In this document: piece after piece, positions 40,329 through 48,261 of the stretch
Numbering within the stretch: the first letter of the stretch is position 1
How the letters are laid out: each line of letters begins with the position of its first letter
Source of the DNA: Clostridiales bacterium
Lineage (GTDB): Bacteria > Bacillota > Clostridia > Oscillospirales > Oscillospiraceae
DNA: 64,000 bases
Reading direction: 5' to 3'
NCBI GenBank assembly: GCA_025757645.1
Contig: CP107216.1
Location: forward strand, 1,301,501 to 1,365,500
The notes under the pieces: generated by a model
The model's input: the letters and a program-made list of their open reading frames with translations, nothing else
Database searches by the model: none
What the model was told of the DNA's origin: nothing
Made by a program: the position numbers and the translations under genes

Positions 40329-42374
40329 TTACGCTTCCTGTTCTTTCTTGGCTTCCTCGATGACCTTCTGCTGGACGTTGCCGGGAGCTTCCTCATAGCG
40401 CACGAACTTGCACGAGAAGGAGCCGCGGCCCTGCGTCATGGAGCGCAGGTCGATCGTGTAGGAGCCCATCTCGGCCATCGGGACTTCCGCCTCGACGGTC
40501 TGCATGCCGTCCTCCGCCGTCATGCCGAGCACGGTGCCGCGGCGCTTGGAGGAGATGTCGGACATGATGTCGCCCAGATTGGCGTCCGGGATGGTGACTT
40601 TCAGCAGGCCGATCGGCTCAAGAATGGTCGGCTTCGCCTTCGGAATGCCGTCCTGATAGGCCAGGCGGGCAGCCGTCTGGAACGCCATATCGTTGGAGTC
40701 GACCGGGTGGTAGGAGCCGTCGTACAGCACGGCCTTCAGGCCGACGAGCGGGTAGCCGGCGAGCACGCCCTTCTGCACGGCGTTGCGCAGGCCCTTTTCG
40801 ACGGACGGGAAGAAGTTTTTCGGCACGCTGCCGCCAAAGACTTCTTCTTCAAAGATCATGTCATCGGACTCGTCCTGAGGCTCAAAGCGGATCCAGACGT
40901 CGCCGAACTGGCCGCTGCCGCCGGACTGCTTCTTGTGGCGGCCGTGGGCCTCGACCTTGCCCTTGATCTTCTCACGGTAAGCGACGCGGGCGGGCTTGAG
41001 CTCGGTCTCGACGCCGAAGCGGCTCTTGAGCTTGGCGCACAGGACGTCGACCTGAATGTCGCCGGCGCCGGAGATGACCATCTGGTGGGTCTCGGCGTTG
41101 TTGACGAGCGTGAAGGAGATGTCCTCCTCGTTCAGGCGGGCGAGGCCGGAAGCAACCTTGTCGTCCTGGCCCTTGGTCTTGGGGCTGATGGCCATGGAGT
41201 AGCAGGGCTCTGCCAGCTCGATGGCGGGCAGCTCGACCTCGTGCTTCGGGTCGCAGACGGTGTCGCCGGTTTTCCACTCCATCTTGCCGATGGCCACGAT
41301 GTCGCCGCAGCAGGCTTCCTTGACCTCGGTGTTCTTCTTGCCGCACATGGTGTACATGCGGCCGAGCTTATCGGTGCTGCTCATGCGCACGTTGCGCAGA
41401 GACAGATCGGACGTGACCTTGCCGGAGAGCACCTTGATGAAGGAGTACTTGCCGAACTGGTCGGAAATGGTCTTGAACACGAACGCGCACACCGGGCCGT
41501 TCGGGTCGATGGCGAGCTTGCCGCCGTCAGCCGTGGCGACCTCACCGACCTCGGCCGGGTTGGGCACGTAATCCACGATCGCCTGCAGCACGGCCTCGGT
41601 GCCGATGCCGCTGTCAGCGGCGCCGCAGAGCACGGGGAACACGGTGCGGTCCTTCAGACCCTGACGCAGGCCCTTGACGGTGTCCTCCTCGGAGAGCATC
41701 ATGTCCTCGAAGTATTTCTCCATGAGTTCCTCGTCCGCACCGGCGGCCGTCTCAAAGAGCGTCTCGCGCAGCGACTCGACCATGTCGGCGTCGGCGGCGG
41801 GAACGGCGACCTTCGCGGTCTTGTTGCCATTGGTCTGGTAAGCCACGTTGTGCACCAGATCGATGACACCGGTGCCGTCGCTCATCGGCGCGGTCACGGC
41901 GCAGACGGCGCTGCCGTGCTTTTCCTGCAGGGCGGAGAGGACGGCGGCAAAATCGCCGTGATCTTCATTCGTCTTGGAGACGTAGAACATGCAGGGCATG
42001 TTGGCGTTTTTGAGGTATTTCCAGCTGCGCTCAGCGCCGACGGCGATGCCGTCTTTCGCAGTGCAGAAGATTATGCCGGCCTCGACGGCGCGCAGGGCGC
42101 ACATCACGTCGCCCGCGAAGTCGAAAAAGCCCGGGCAGTCGAGCACGTTGATCTTGCAGCCGCCGAAGTTGACCGGCGCGATGCTGGTCGAGATCGTGAT
42201 CTGGCGCTTGATCTCTTCGGGATCGTAATCACAGACGGTGTTGCCGTCGGCCGTCTTGCCCTGACGGTCGATCGCGCCCGTCATATACAGCATGCTCTCG
42301 GCGAGTGTGGTCTTACCGCTGCCGCCATGGCCGAGCAGGCACACATTGCGGATATTCTTGGTTTCGTAGCTCAT
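40329..42374 (-). CDS. Elongation factor G-like GTPase paralogue
   Basis: This 681-aa protein has the five-domain layout of EF-G. The P-loop is LLGHGGSGKTTLAE, switch I holds ITISTSIAP, and G3 is DCPGFFDF rather than DTPGHVDF. G4 reads VSKTNEDHGDF where NKxD is normal, so the guanine-specifying Asp is Asn. Domain IV (YREKIKGKVEAHGRHKKQSG) and V are complete. It belongs to the clostridial second EF-G lineage, whose role is not clear. The start MSYETKN has AAGGAGAGT upstream and a promoter at 42457-42485. Confidence 0.88.
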   Translation of the reverse strand: MSYETKNIRNVCLLGHGGSGKTTLAESMLYMTGAIDRQGKTADGNTVCDYDPEEIKRQITISTSIAPVNFGGCKINVLDCPGFFDFAGDVMCALRAVEAGIIFCTAKDGIAVGAERSWKYLKNANMPCMFYVSKTNEDHGDFAAVLSALQEKHGSAVCAVTAPMSDGTGVIDLVHNVAYQTNGNKTAKVAVPAADADMVESLRETLFETAAGADEELMEKYFEDMMLSEEDTVKGLRQGLKDRTVFPVLCGAADSGIGTEAVLQAIVDYVPNPAEVGEVATADGGKLAIDPNGPVCAFVFKTISDQFGKYSFIKVLSGKVTSDLSLRNVRMSSTDKLGRMYTMCGKKNTEVKEACCGDIVAIGKMEWKTGDTVCDPKHEVELPAIELAEPCYSMAISPKTKGQDDKVASGLARLNEEDISFTLVNNAETHQMVISGAGDIQVDVLCAKLKSRFGVETELKPARVAYREKIKGKVEAHGRHKKQSGGSGQFGDVWIRFEPQDESDDMIFEEEVFGGSVPKNFFPSVEKGLRNAVQKGVLAGYPLVGLKAVLYDGSYHPVDSNDMAFQTAARLAYQDGIPKAKPTILEPIGLLKVTIPDANLGDIMSDISSKRRGTVLGMTAEDGMQTVEAEVPMAEMGSYTIDLRSMTQGRGSFSCKFVRYEEAPGNVQQKVIEEAKKEQEA

Positions 42375-42456
42375 GTAGTGTACTCTCCTTATATATAGAC
42401 TATCCAAAATTCCTAACTCCGGAAATGGTGGTGTGCTGCACACACACGACTATAAA

Positions 42457-42485
42457 AGTATACACGATTTCAAAACTCTTGGCAA
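42457..42485 (-). promoter_or_regulatory. Promoter of the EF-G-like gene
   Basis: On the minus strand TTGCCA (42485-42480) and TATACT (42462-42457) with a 17-base spacer. Confidence 0.78.
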
Positions 42486-42501
42486 TCATAAATATGAAAA
42501 C

Positions 42502-44937
42502 TCAGCGTTTCAGGCTGAAATTCAGCAAAATGACCGGAACGAGCCACAGGCCCATGTACACCAAGAGGTTGCCGACGGTGGCGGAATCGAACGCGCTGAT
42601 GGCGCACAGGGCAAACATCAGCACGACGCCGATGACCGTGCACAGCAGGGCGAGAATGACGCAGATGCGCACAGTGGAGTAGAGCTGGCGGCCGAGCGCG
42701 GCGACGCTCACGAGCGGGCCGAGCCCGTCGCGCGCCACGATGCCGGCGGTCTGCGTATAGTCCGACGGCTGCGCGGACGACATGGCATAGCGCTTGGAGT
42801 AGGCCGGAAAATCAAAACCGTCGGTCGACATTTTGAACTTCTGGCCGAGCATCAGCGGCGTGATGTTGAAATCCCGCACGGCGAAGATCGGCGCGATCTT
42901 CGTGCGCAGCAGGGCGAAGAGTGCGTTCTGCACGGACTGCACCGGTACATACTTGATCTTGAAAAAGCCGACGAGCAGGCCGTTGATCGACACGTAGACG
43001 GCATCTTTCATGCTGCGCGCCTCTGTCAGGCGCACGCCCCTGAGGTTCATGAATGCGGAGCTTCCGACGAGCACTTCCTCGCCGTTGATGATGGCGGTCA
43101 GGCCGCCGCTTTCGTTGCAGGCGAAATCTTCAAGCGGCATGAGCGCGCAGTCGTTGCGCTGCATGAGATCGGTAAATACGGGGGCAAGGCAGCTGCCGGA
43201 TGAGACGATCACGCTGCCGGCATAGGTGATGACCTTGCCCGGGAACGCGCCGCCCAGGATGCGGATGGATTCGATCGAGATGTTGCGCGCAGTGAACAGA
43301 TCCTTATCCGTGACGATCAGGTGCTTGCTGCGGCCAATATCGCTTGCGCCGCTCCACCCGGCGATGGCGCTGCCGGTGCGGGCGAGCTTGCGCGCGGCGG
43401 TCCGGAACGGGACGGCGAAGGCCACGAGCGCCGCAAACGGCGCGCACGGCGCGGTGACGGCGGCAAACACGTGCAGGATGTTGGCATAATTACCGCTGAG
43501 GATCGTGGCGAGCAGGCCGAGAATGACGGACGCCGCGATCAGATACGGCGCGAGCGAGGCATAGATCGTGTCGGCCGGGCCGGCCTCCTCGCTGCGGTGG
43601 ATGAAGCCCGCGGTGTCGCGCTTGGACTTGAGCACGGTGATGCTGTCCTTGACGACCTCGCTGTCTGCGCTGACGGTGTAGGGATCGGTGTCGACCGCGA
43701 GCGCGCGGAACGTGGACTTGAAGCCGCGGCAGGCGTTCAGTGCGCTCCACAGGCAGCAGGCCACGGCAAACGCGGACACGGCGCAAAACGGCAGGCCGAC
43801 GGCGTCCGAGCCTGTGATGGCCAGCACGACCGCATCGAGCGCGGAAAAGACGCAGTTGAGAAACACGAGCGATTCCAGTCCCGGCGTGCGGCGCACGAGG
43901 TTGAAAAAGCCGTTCGTGATGACATCCAGGCCGATGAGCATGACGGTCAGCTGCATCATCAGGCACACGAGCGCCGCGACGGACGGGCTGCTCCTGAGCA
44001 CGCCGAACACCGGCAGGCCGAGCGAGATGTAGATCAGCGGAAGGCACACGAGCATGGCCGCCCGGCAGCGGAAACGCAGGGATTTGACCTGTCCGCCGTA
44101 GTATTTTGCGGCGGTTTCGGCGTCCGGCTCCGGGCCGAGATCCTCCTCGGCATTGGCCGAGGCGTGCACGGAGCTGTTATGCTCCCGGATACGGTAAGCC
44201 ACGGCGGCAAGCCGCGCCATGAGCGGGTTGAGCACCGCGTCCTGAAAGCTGCGGTGCGCGGGACGGCCCGCGCCGTCGTCCGCGGCGTAGTCACCGGCGC
44301 GGGCGTAGGATGTGCCGCCGGCCGCGCTGTCGTTCATGCCTTCTTCCGTCACGGCCTGAAACACGCGCGTCGGCTCTTCCGGTTCGGGTTCGGGGTCATA
44401 CAGCCCCTCCGGAACTTCCGGCGGGGGGGAGACGGGGATCGCCGTGTCTTCCGCCGGGGGCTCCTCCTCCGGCTCCACCGGCTCGTCCGGCACGACCTCC
44501 GAGAGCTTCGAGGCGAAATGCTTCAGCCCCGAGATGCCTTTTTTGGCCAGACGTTTGGCATTGGCCTTCGTCTCGTTCCATTTTTCGACCTCTTCTTCGG
44601 TCGCGTGGTCGCGCTGGCGCTTTGGCTGGTAGCGCTTGACGTCGTGATCCTCGTGCGGGGGCGTATCGGCAGCGGACGCTGCTGCCTCCGGGGCAGCGGC
44701 CTCCAATGCGCTGTCGAGCTCGGCGGACATGAGAATGTCTTCGGCCTCAGCGTCCTCGGCCTCTTCCTCTTCGATCATTTCCGCCGTGACGGGCCGGCTG
44801 CGATAGGCCGGCTGCGGACGGGGCGCGGGCGCGTCCGTCTGAAAATCTTTATATTCGTCCAAAATGGATTCCAGGGAGTATTCTTCTGCATCCAGGTCAA
44901 AAGAAACGTCCTCTGGCGAGCGATCAAATTGGTCCAT
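42502..44937 (-). CDS. P-type ATPase-like membrane pseudoenzyme (811 aa)
   Basis: Residues 1-250 are acidic, Pro-rich and cytosolic. Membrane segments start near 290, in pairs at about 290-345, 355-405, 455-520 and 770-811. The core follows a P1B-type ATPase: an APC motif (496-498) at the CPC position, then a helix with RTAARKLARTGSAI, then IVTDKDLFTARNISI where the phosphorylation motif DKTGT should be (Asp544 kept; Thr and Gly lost). N-domain-like GEEVLVGSSAFMNLRGV follows. The TGD motif is replaced by AVRD and no GDGxND exists, so ATP-driven transport is unlikely. It follows rlmB by 39 bases. Confidence 0.8.
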   Translation of the reverse strand: MDQFDRSPEDVSFDLDAEEYSLESILDEYKDFQTDAPAPRPQPAYRSRPVTAEMIEEEEAEDAEAEDILMSAELDSALEAAAPEAAASAADTPPHEDHDVKRYQPKRQRDHATEEEVEKWNETKANAKRLAKKGISGLKHFASKLSEVVPDEPVEPEEEPPAEDTAIPVSPPPEVPEGLYDPEPEPEEPTRVFQAVTEEGMNDSAAGGTSYARAGDYAADDGAGRPAHRSFQDAVLNPLMARLAAVAYRIREHNSSVHASANAEEDLGPEPDAETAAKYYGGQVKSLRFRCRAAMLVCLPLIYISLGLPVFGVLRSSPSVAALVCLMMQLTVMLIGLDVITNGFFNLVRRTPGLESLVFLNCVFSALDAVVLAITGSDAVGLPFCAVSAFAVACCLWSALNACRGFKSTFRALAVDTDPYTVSADSEVVKDSITVLKSKRDTAGFIHRSEEAGPADTIYASLAPYLIAASVILGLLATILSGNYANILHVFAAVTAPCAPFAALVAFAVPFRTAARKLARTGSAIAGWSGASDIGRSKHLIVTDKDLFTARNISIESIRILGGAFPGKVITYAGSVIVSSGSCLAPVFTDLMQRNDCALMPLEDFACNESGGLTAIINGEEVLVGSSAFMNLRGVRLTEARSMKDAVYVSINGLLVGFFKIKYVPVQSVQNALFALLRTKIAPIFAVRDFNITPLMLGQKFKMSTDGFDFPAYSKRYAMSSAQPSDYTQTAGIVARDGLGPLVSVAALGRQLYSTVRICVILALLCTVIGVVLMFALCAISAFDSATVGNLLVYMGLWLVPVILLNFSLKR

Positions 44938-44976
44938 ATGGTCAACTCCTTTTAATAGCGTAGGGGGTGCGGGCGC

Positions 44977-45741
44977 TCAGCTCCGCTGGCGCAGCGCCTC
45001 ATAGAGCAGCACGGCCGCGGCCGCGGATGCGTTGAGCGAGGAGATCTGCCCGCGCAGCGGGATGCTGACGAGAAAGTCACACTTTTCCCGCACCAGCCGG
45101 CTGATGCCGGTGCCCTCCGACCCGATGACGATGCAGGCCGGGCCGGTCAGATCCGTTTTCCACAGCTCGTTTGCGCCCTCGGCGGCAGTGCCGTAGATCC
45201 AGAGACCGTTTTTCTTGAGCGTCTCGATCGCGGCGGCGAGATTCGGCACACGCGCGACGGCCATGTGCTCGAGCGCGCCGGCAGAGGTCTTGTCCACGAC
45301 GGCGGTCAGGCCCGCGCTGCGGCGCTTTGGGATGATGACGCCGTGCGCGCCGACGCACTCGGCCGTGCGGATGATGGCGCCGAGGTTGTGCGGATCGGAG
45401 ATCTCGTCGCACAGCACGAGAAGCGGCGCCTCGCCGCGCTCGGCCGCGATGGCGAGCATATCCTCGATCGTGCTGTATTCCTTGACGGCGCACAGCGCGA
45501 TCACGCCCTGATGCGCGTGCGTCTGGCTCATGGCGTCGAGCTTGCGGCGGTCGGCCTCCGTGACGACGATGCCGGCGCTGCGCGCCTTCGAGGCGATGTG
45601 CCCGAGCGTCTTGTCTACGTCGCCCTTGGCGATGAAGATCTTGTCGATCGTACGGCCCGCGCGCAGGGCCTCCATGACCGCGTTGCGGCCCTCGATCAGA
45701 TCGTTGCGCGCTTCATTTTCAAATTCCTGTATTTGTTCCAT
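44977..45741 (-). CDS. rlmB: 23S rRNA 2'-O-methyltransferase, TrmH/SpoU family (RlmB-like)
   Basis: This 254-aa SPOUT enzyme has an N-terminal substrate-binding domain (residues 12-90, with IEGRNAVMEALRAGR) and the three knot motifs: DPHNLGAIIRTAECVGA, ACIVIGSEGTGISRLVRE and IPLRGQISSLNASAAAAV. These make the trefoil knot that binds SAM. The family methylates a ribose in 23S rRNA (Gm2251 in E. coli). It is probably co-transcribed with the P-type-ATPase-like gene downstream. No ribosome binding site conflict is seen. Confidence 0.93.
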   Translation of the reverse strand: MEQIQEFENEARNDLIEGRNAVMEALRAGRTIDKIFIAKGDVDKTLGHIASKARSAGIVVTEADRRKLDAMSQTHAHQGVIALCAVKEYSTIEDMLAIAAERGEAPLLVLCDEISDPHNLGAIIRTAECVGAHGVIIPKRRSAGLTAVVDKTSAGALEHMAVARVPNLAAAIETLKKNGLWIYGTAAEGANELWKTDLTGPACIVIGSEGTGISRLVREKCDFLVSIPLRGQISSLNASAAAAVLLYEALRQRS

Positions 45742-45897
45742 GATATACCTATACCTTACGACATAATAATACAGATATCATCATACCACACGATCGCCCA
45801 TTTAGAAAGCACAAATTACGATTCCGGATATTTTTTTATGGACTTTGCGGTTTTAAGAAGGTATCATGGACATACGTTGTATTTACGGAGGAACCCA

Positions 45898-46746
45898 ATG
45901 AGAAAACTGATGAACAAAATCGACCGGTTTTGCTATGCGCACCCGCGTTTTGGCATTCCGAACCTGATGCTGATCATCGTCATCGGCAACGCGGCCGTCT
46001 GGCTGCTGACGAAAATGGACACGACCGGGCAGATCGCCTCGCTGTTGTGCGGCTCGGCGCAGGGCATCCTGCACGGGCAGGTCTGGCGCCTGGTGACGTA
46101 TGTGTTCGTGCCGACGGAGGCCAGCCCCATCTGGCTGCTGGTGATGCTGTATTTTTACTACTGGATCGGTTCGTGCCTCGAACGCGAGTGGGGCAACGGC
46201 AAATTCACGATCTATTACGTGAGCGGCATGCTGCTCACGGCGATCTACGGCGTGGTGCTCTCGGCCATCCTCGGGCGCGACGTGATCGTCTCGACCACGT
46301 ACCTGAACCTGTCGATGTTTTTTGCCTTTGCCACGCTCTATCCGGATATGCAGGTGCTGCTGTTTTTCATCATCCCGATCAAAGTGAAGTATCTGGCATA
46401 TGTGGACGCGGCGCTGTTCGTGCTCGGCGTCGTCACGACGTCGTTCCCGCTGAACCTGCTGCCGGTGGTGGCGGTGCTCAACTATCTGGTCTACTGCGGC
46501 GACTGGCTGTTTGACTTTTTCCGCCCGTCGCACGTGCGCCAGCGGCAGAAAACGGTGAACTTCAAGCGCGAGGCCCGGCGCATCCAGCGCGAGCAGGCAA
46601 ACAAGCCTTATCACTATAAATGCGCCGTCTGCGGCCGCACGGATGTGGATCATCCGGAGCTGGAGTTTCGCTACTGCTCGCGCTGCGTGGGCTACCACTG
46701 CTTCTGCCAGGATCACATCAACAACCATGTCCATTTCACGGAGTGA
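45898..46746 (+). CDS. Rhomboid-like membrane protein with C-terminal Cys/His cluster
   Basis: This 282-aa protein has about six membrane segments (residues 18-220), with VWRLVTYVFVPT and YFYYWIGSCLEREWGNGKF typical of the rhomboid superfamily L1 region and second helix. The usual GxSG nucleophile motif is missing: TTYLNLSMFFAFATLYPD stands in its place, so it is probably a rhomboid pseudoprotease. The cytosolic tail has CAVCGRTD, YCSRC and FCQDHINNHVH, which could bind one or two zinc ions. ACGGAGG precedes the ATG; it overlaps nothing and is followed by the DapF-like gene. Confidence 0.82.
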   Translation: MRKLMNKIDRFCYAHPRFGIPNLMLIIVIGNAAVWLLTKMDTTGQIASLLCGSAQGILHGQVWRLVTYVFVPTEASPIWLLVMLYFYYWIGSCLEREWGNGKFTIYYVSGMLLTAIYGVVLSAILGRDVIVSTTYLNLSMFFAFATLYPDMQVLLFFIIPIKVKYLAYVDAALFVLGVVTTSFPLNLLPVVAVLNYLVYCGDWLFDFFRPSHVRQRQKTVNFKREARRIQREQANKPYHYKCAVCGRTDVDHPELEFRYCSRCVGYHCFCQDHINNHVHFTE

Positions 46747-46751
46747 CCGCC

Positions 46752-47567
46752 ATGCAGACCAGAGAAATGAAACGGGAATATGAAGTCGCGGTGCTCGATC
46801 CGGCGGGCAACGTCACGGCCATCGTGCTCTCGGACGTGCTGGCCGCGGAGCGCGCGCGCATCGCGGCACAGCTGCTGCGCCTGCCGGAGCTGCGCATTGA
46901 ACAGGCCGCTTTTCTGACCGCGCCGCGCTGCGGCGGGGAGATCCGGCTGGAGATGATGGGCGGTGAATTTTGCGGCAACGCCCTGCGCTGCGCGGGGTTT
47001 TATCACGCGTTGCGCACCGGCGCGCAGGGGAAAACCTGCGTTCTTGCCGAGATCAGCGGGGCGGAAGGCGTTCAGCCGGTCATGGCGGACACAGCGGCGG
47101 GGGAGGCGTCCACGGTGATGCCGCTGCCGCGCGCGGTGCAGCCGGCCGATTGGCCGGACGTGCAGGCCGTGCGCGTGACATTCGACGGCATCACGCACTT
47201 TGTCATGGATCGCGCGCAGCCGGACGATGCGCTCGTGCAGCGTGCCATTGCCGCCGCGCCGGAGGCGAGCGCCGTCGGCGCGCTGTTTCTCGACCGGGCG
47301 GCCGGCAGCATGCAGCCGGTCGTGTTCGTGCGTGAGACCGGCTCGTGCGTCGCGGAGACGAGCTGCGCCTCCGGCAGCGTCGCCACGGCCGTCGTGCTCA
47401 CGGCGGACTTTGCCGACGGCATTACGGAGATCGGCATCGGCCAGCCGGGCGGCACGCTCGAGGTCGGCGTGCAGCGCGCCCACGGCGCGGTGACGGGGCT
47501 GTCCATCGGCGGCCCGGTGCGTCTGGCGCAGACGCTGACCGTTACCCTGGCGGACGCGCCGTGTTAA
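46752..47567 (+). CDS. DapF-like amino-acid racemase/epimerase
   Basis: This 271-aa protein has the two-lobed DapF plan, with the first catalytic cysteine region in MMGGEFCGNALRCAGFYHAL and the second in ETSCASGSVATAVV. Those replace the classic GNGARC and CGTGACA motifs, which places it outside true diaminopimelate epimerase and nearer to divergent cofactor-independent racemases such as histidine racemase (CntK). Substrate is unknown. It lies only 5 bases after the rhomboid-like gene, so they are likely co-transcribed. Confidence 0.8.
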   Translation: MQTREMKREYEVAVLDPAGNVTAIVLSDVLAAERARIAAQLLRLPELRIEQAAFLTAPRCGGEIRLEMMGGEFCGNALRCAGFYHALRTGAQGKTCVLAEISGAEGVQPVMADTAAGEASTVMPLPRAVQPADWPDVQAVRVTFDGITHFVMDRAQPDDALVQRAIAAAPEASAVGALFLDRAAGSMQPVVFVRETGSCVAETSCASGSVATAVVLTADFADGITEIGIGQPGGTLEVGVQRAHGAVTGLSIGGPVRLAQTLTVTLADAPC

Positions 47568-47679
47568 TTCGTAAACTATGCTTGCATATTCGCGCACAAT
47601 CATGTAGCATATTGCTAGATATTGCGCAGGAAACGGTACATAAAGTATCAAAAACTGCTGTTTATGGAGAGGAGAATGT

Positions 47680-47922
47680 GTGATGAAATGTCCCCGCTGC
47701 GGTCATGAAATGACGCTCGATACCCATCGGAAGTATGCGCTGAATATGTGCTATGAGTGCGGCTATATCGAAGGCCGCCTGATCGACCCCGAGAAGAAGG
47801 GCGAGTCGAACTTTGAGCGCATGAAGAAGCTCAATTTCAACGAAATGGTCGCGTTCCTGACCAAGGGCCTGAACCTGGACGAGGCCAAGCTGGCCGACTG
47901 GCTGGACGACGAGGTCAAGTGA
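47680..47922 (+). CDS. Small zinc-ribbon protein (80 aa)
   Basis: The start MMKCPRCGHEM and the later MCYECGYIEG give two CxxC pairs for one zinc ribbon. The C-terminal 45 residues form an acidic helical region (FERMKKLNFNEMVAFLTKGL then LDEAKLADWLDDEV). GGAGAGGAG precedes the ATGATG start. Such proteins are conserved in Oscillospiraceae but without an assigned function. Confidence 0.78.
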   Translation: MMKCPRCGHEMTLDTHRKYALNMCYECGYIEGRLIDPEKKGESNFERMKKLNFNEMVAFLTKGLNLDEAKLADWLDDEVK

Positions 47923-47941
47923 CCCGCACCACCGCATTTTG

Positions 47942-47974
47942 CACGCCGTACCCGATCGCGGGTGCGGCGTGTTT
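47942..47974 (+). terminator. Terminator after the zinc-ribbon gene
   Basis: CACGCCGTACCCG pairs with CGGGTGCGGCGTG (one G-U pair, loop ATCG), followed by a short T-tract. Confidence 0.7.
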
Positions 47975-48012
47975 CTGCGCTGGACGAATGCGGCAGATCG
48001 CCGAGAATTTTC

Positions 48013-48041
48013 TTGACACGCTGTGAGCGCCATTGTATAAT
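48013..48041 (+). promoter_or_regulatory. Strong promoter upstream of the surface-protein genes
   Basis: TTGACA (48013-48018) and TATAAT (48036-48041) with a 17-base spacer are consensus in both boxes. The 220 bases to the next start codon contain a short terminator-like unit and a large palindrome. Confidence 0.9.
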
Positions 48042-48046
48042 GCCAA

Positions 48047-48092
48047 GTGCGTGGATATGTGTCTGCTTTTGTGGCGCACTTTTCTTTTTTTT
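48047..48092 (+). ncRNA. Candidate short leader RNA ending in a T-rich terminator
   Basis: About seven bases after the -10 box, AAGTGCG (48045-48051) pairs with CGCACTT (48075-48081) around a 23-base U/G-rich loop. Then follows TTCTTTTTTTT. If it terminates, the transcript is only about 45 bases. It matches no riboswitch class I recognise. A second T-rich tract (48170-48183) follows a GC-rich stretch. Confidence 0.45.
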
Positions 48093-48189
48093 GTGGCAGT
48101 TTGACGTATCTAACATCGAAGAGCTAGTCGGGATCATGCACGCCCGGTCGGTGCAGATACGCCGGAGCGCGCTTTTCTTTTCCGCAAGA

Positions 48190-48225
48190 GTTAGATTGCT
48201 CTAATTTAAATTAGATGAATCTAAC
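48190..48225. promoter_or_regulatory. 36-bp palindrome before the SLH peptidase gene
   Basis: GTTAGATT (48190-48197) pairs with AATCTAAC (48218-48225), and the centre CTAATTTAAATTAG (48201-48214) is itself a perfect palindrome. It lies 37 bases before the start codon, between an otherwise GC-rich leader and the gene, and may be an operator or a second promoter region. The rest of the 47923-48261 gap holds the terminator, promoter and leader already listed. Confidence 0.6.
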
Positions 48226-48261
48226 TTAAACTTCGCAACGAATCATTTGGAGGAAACATTC

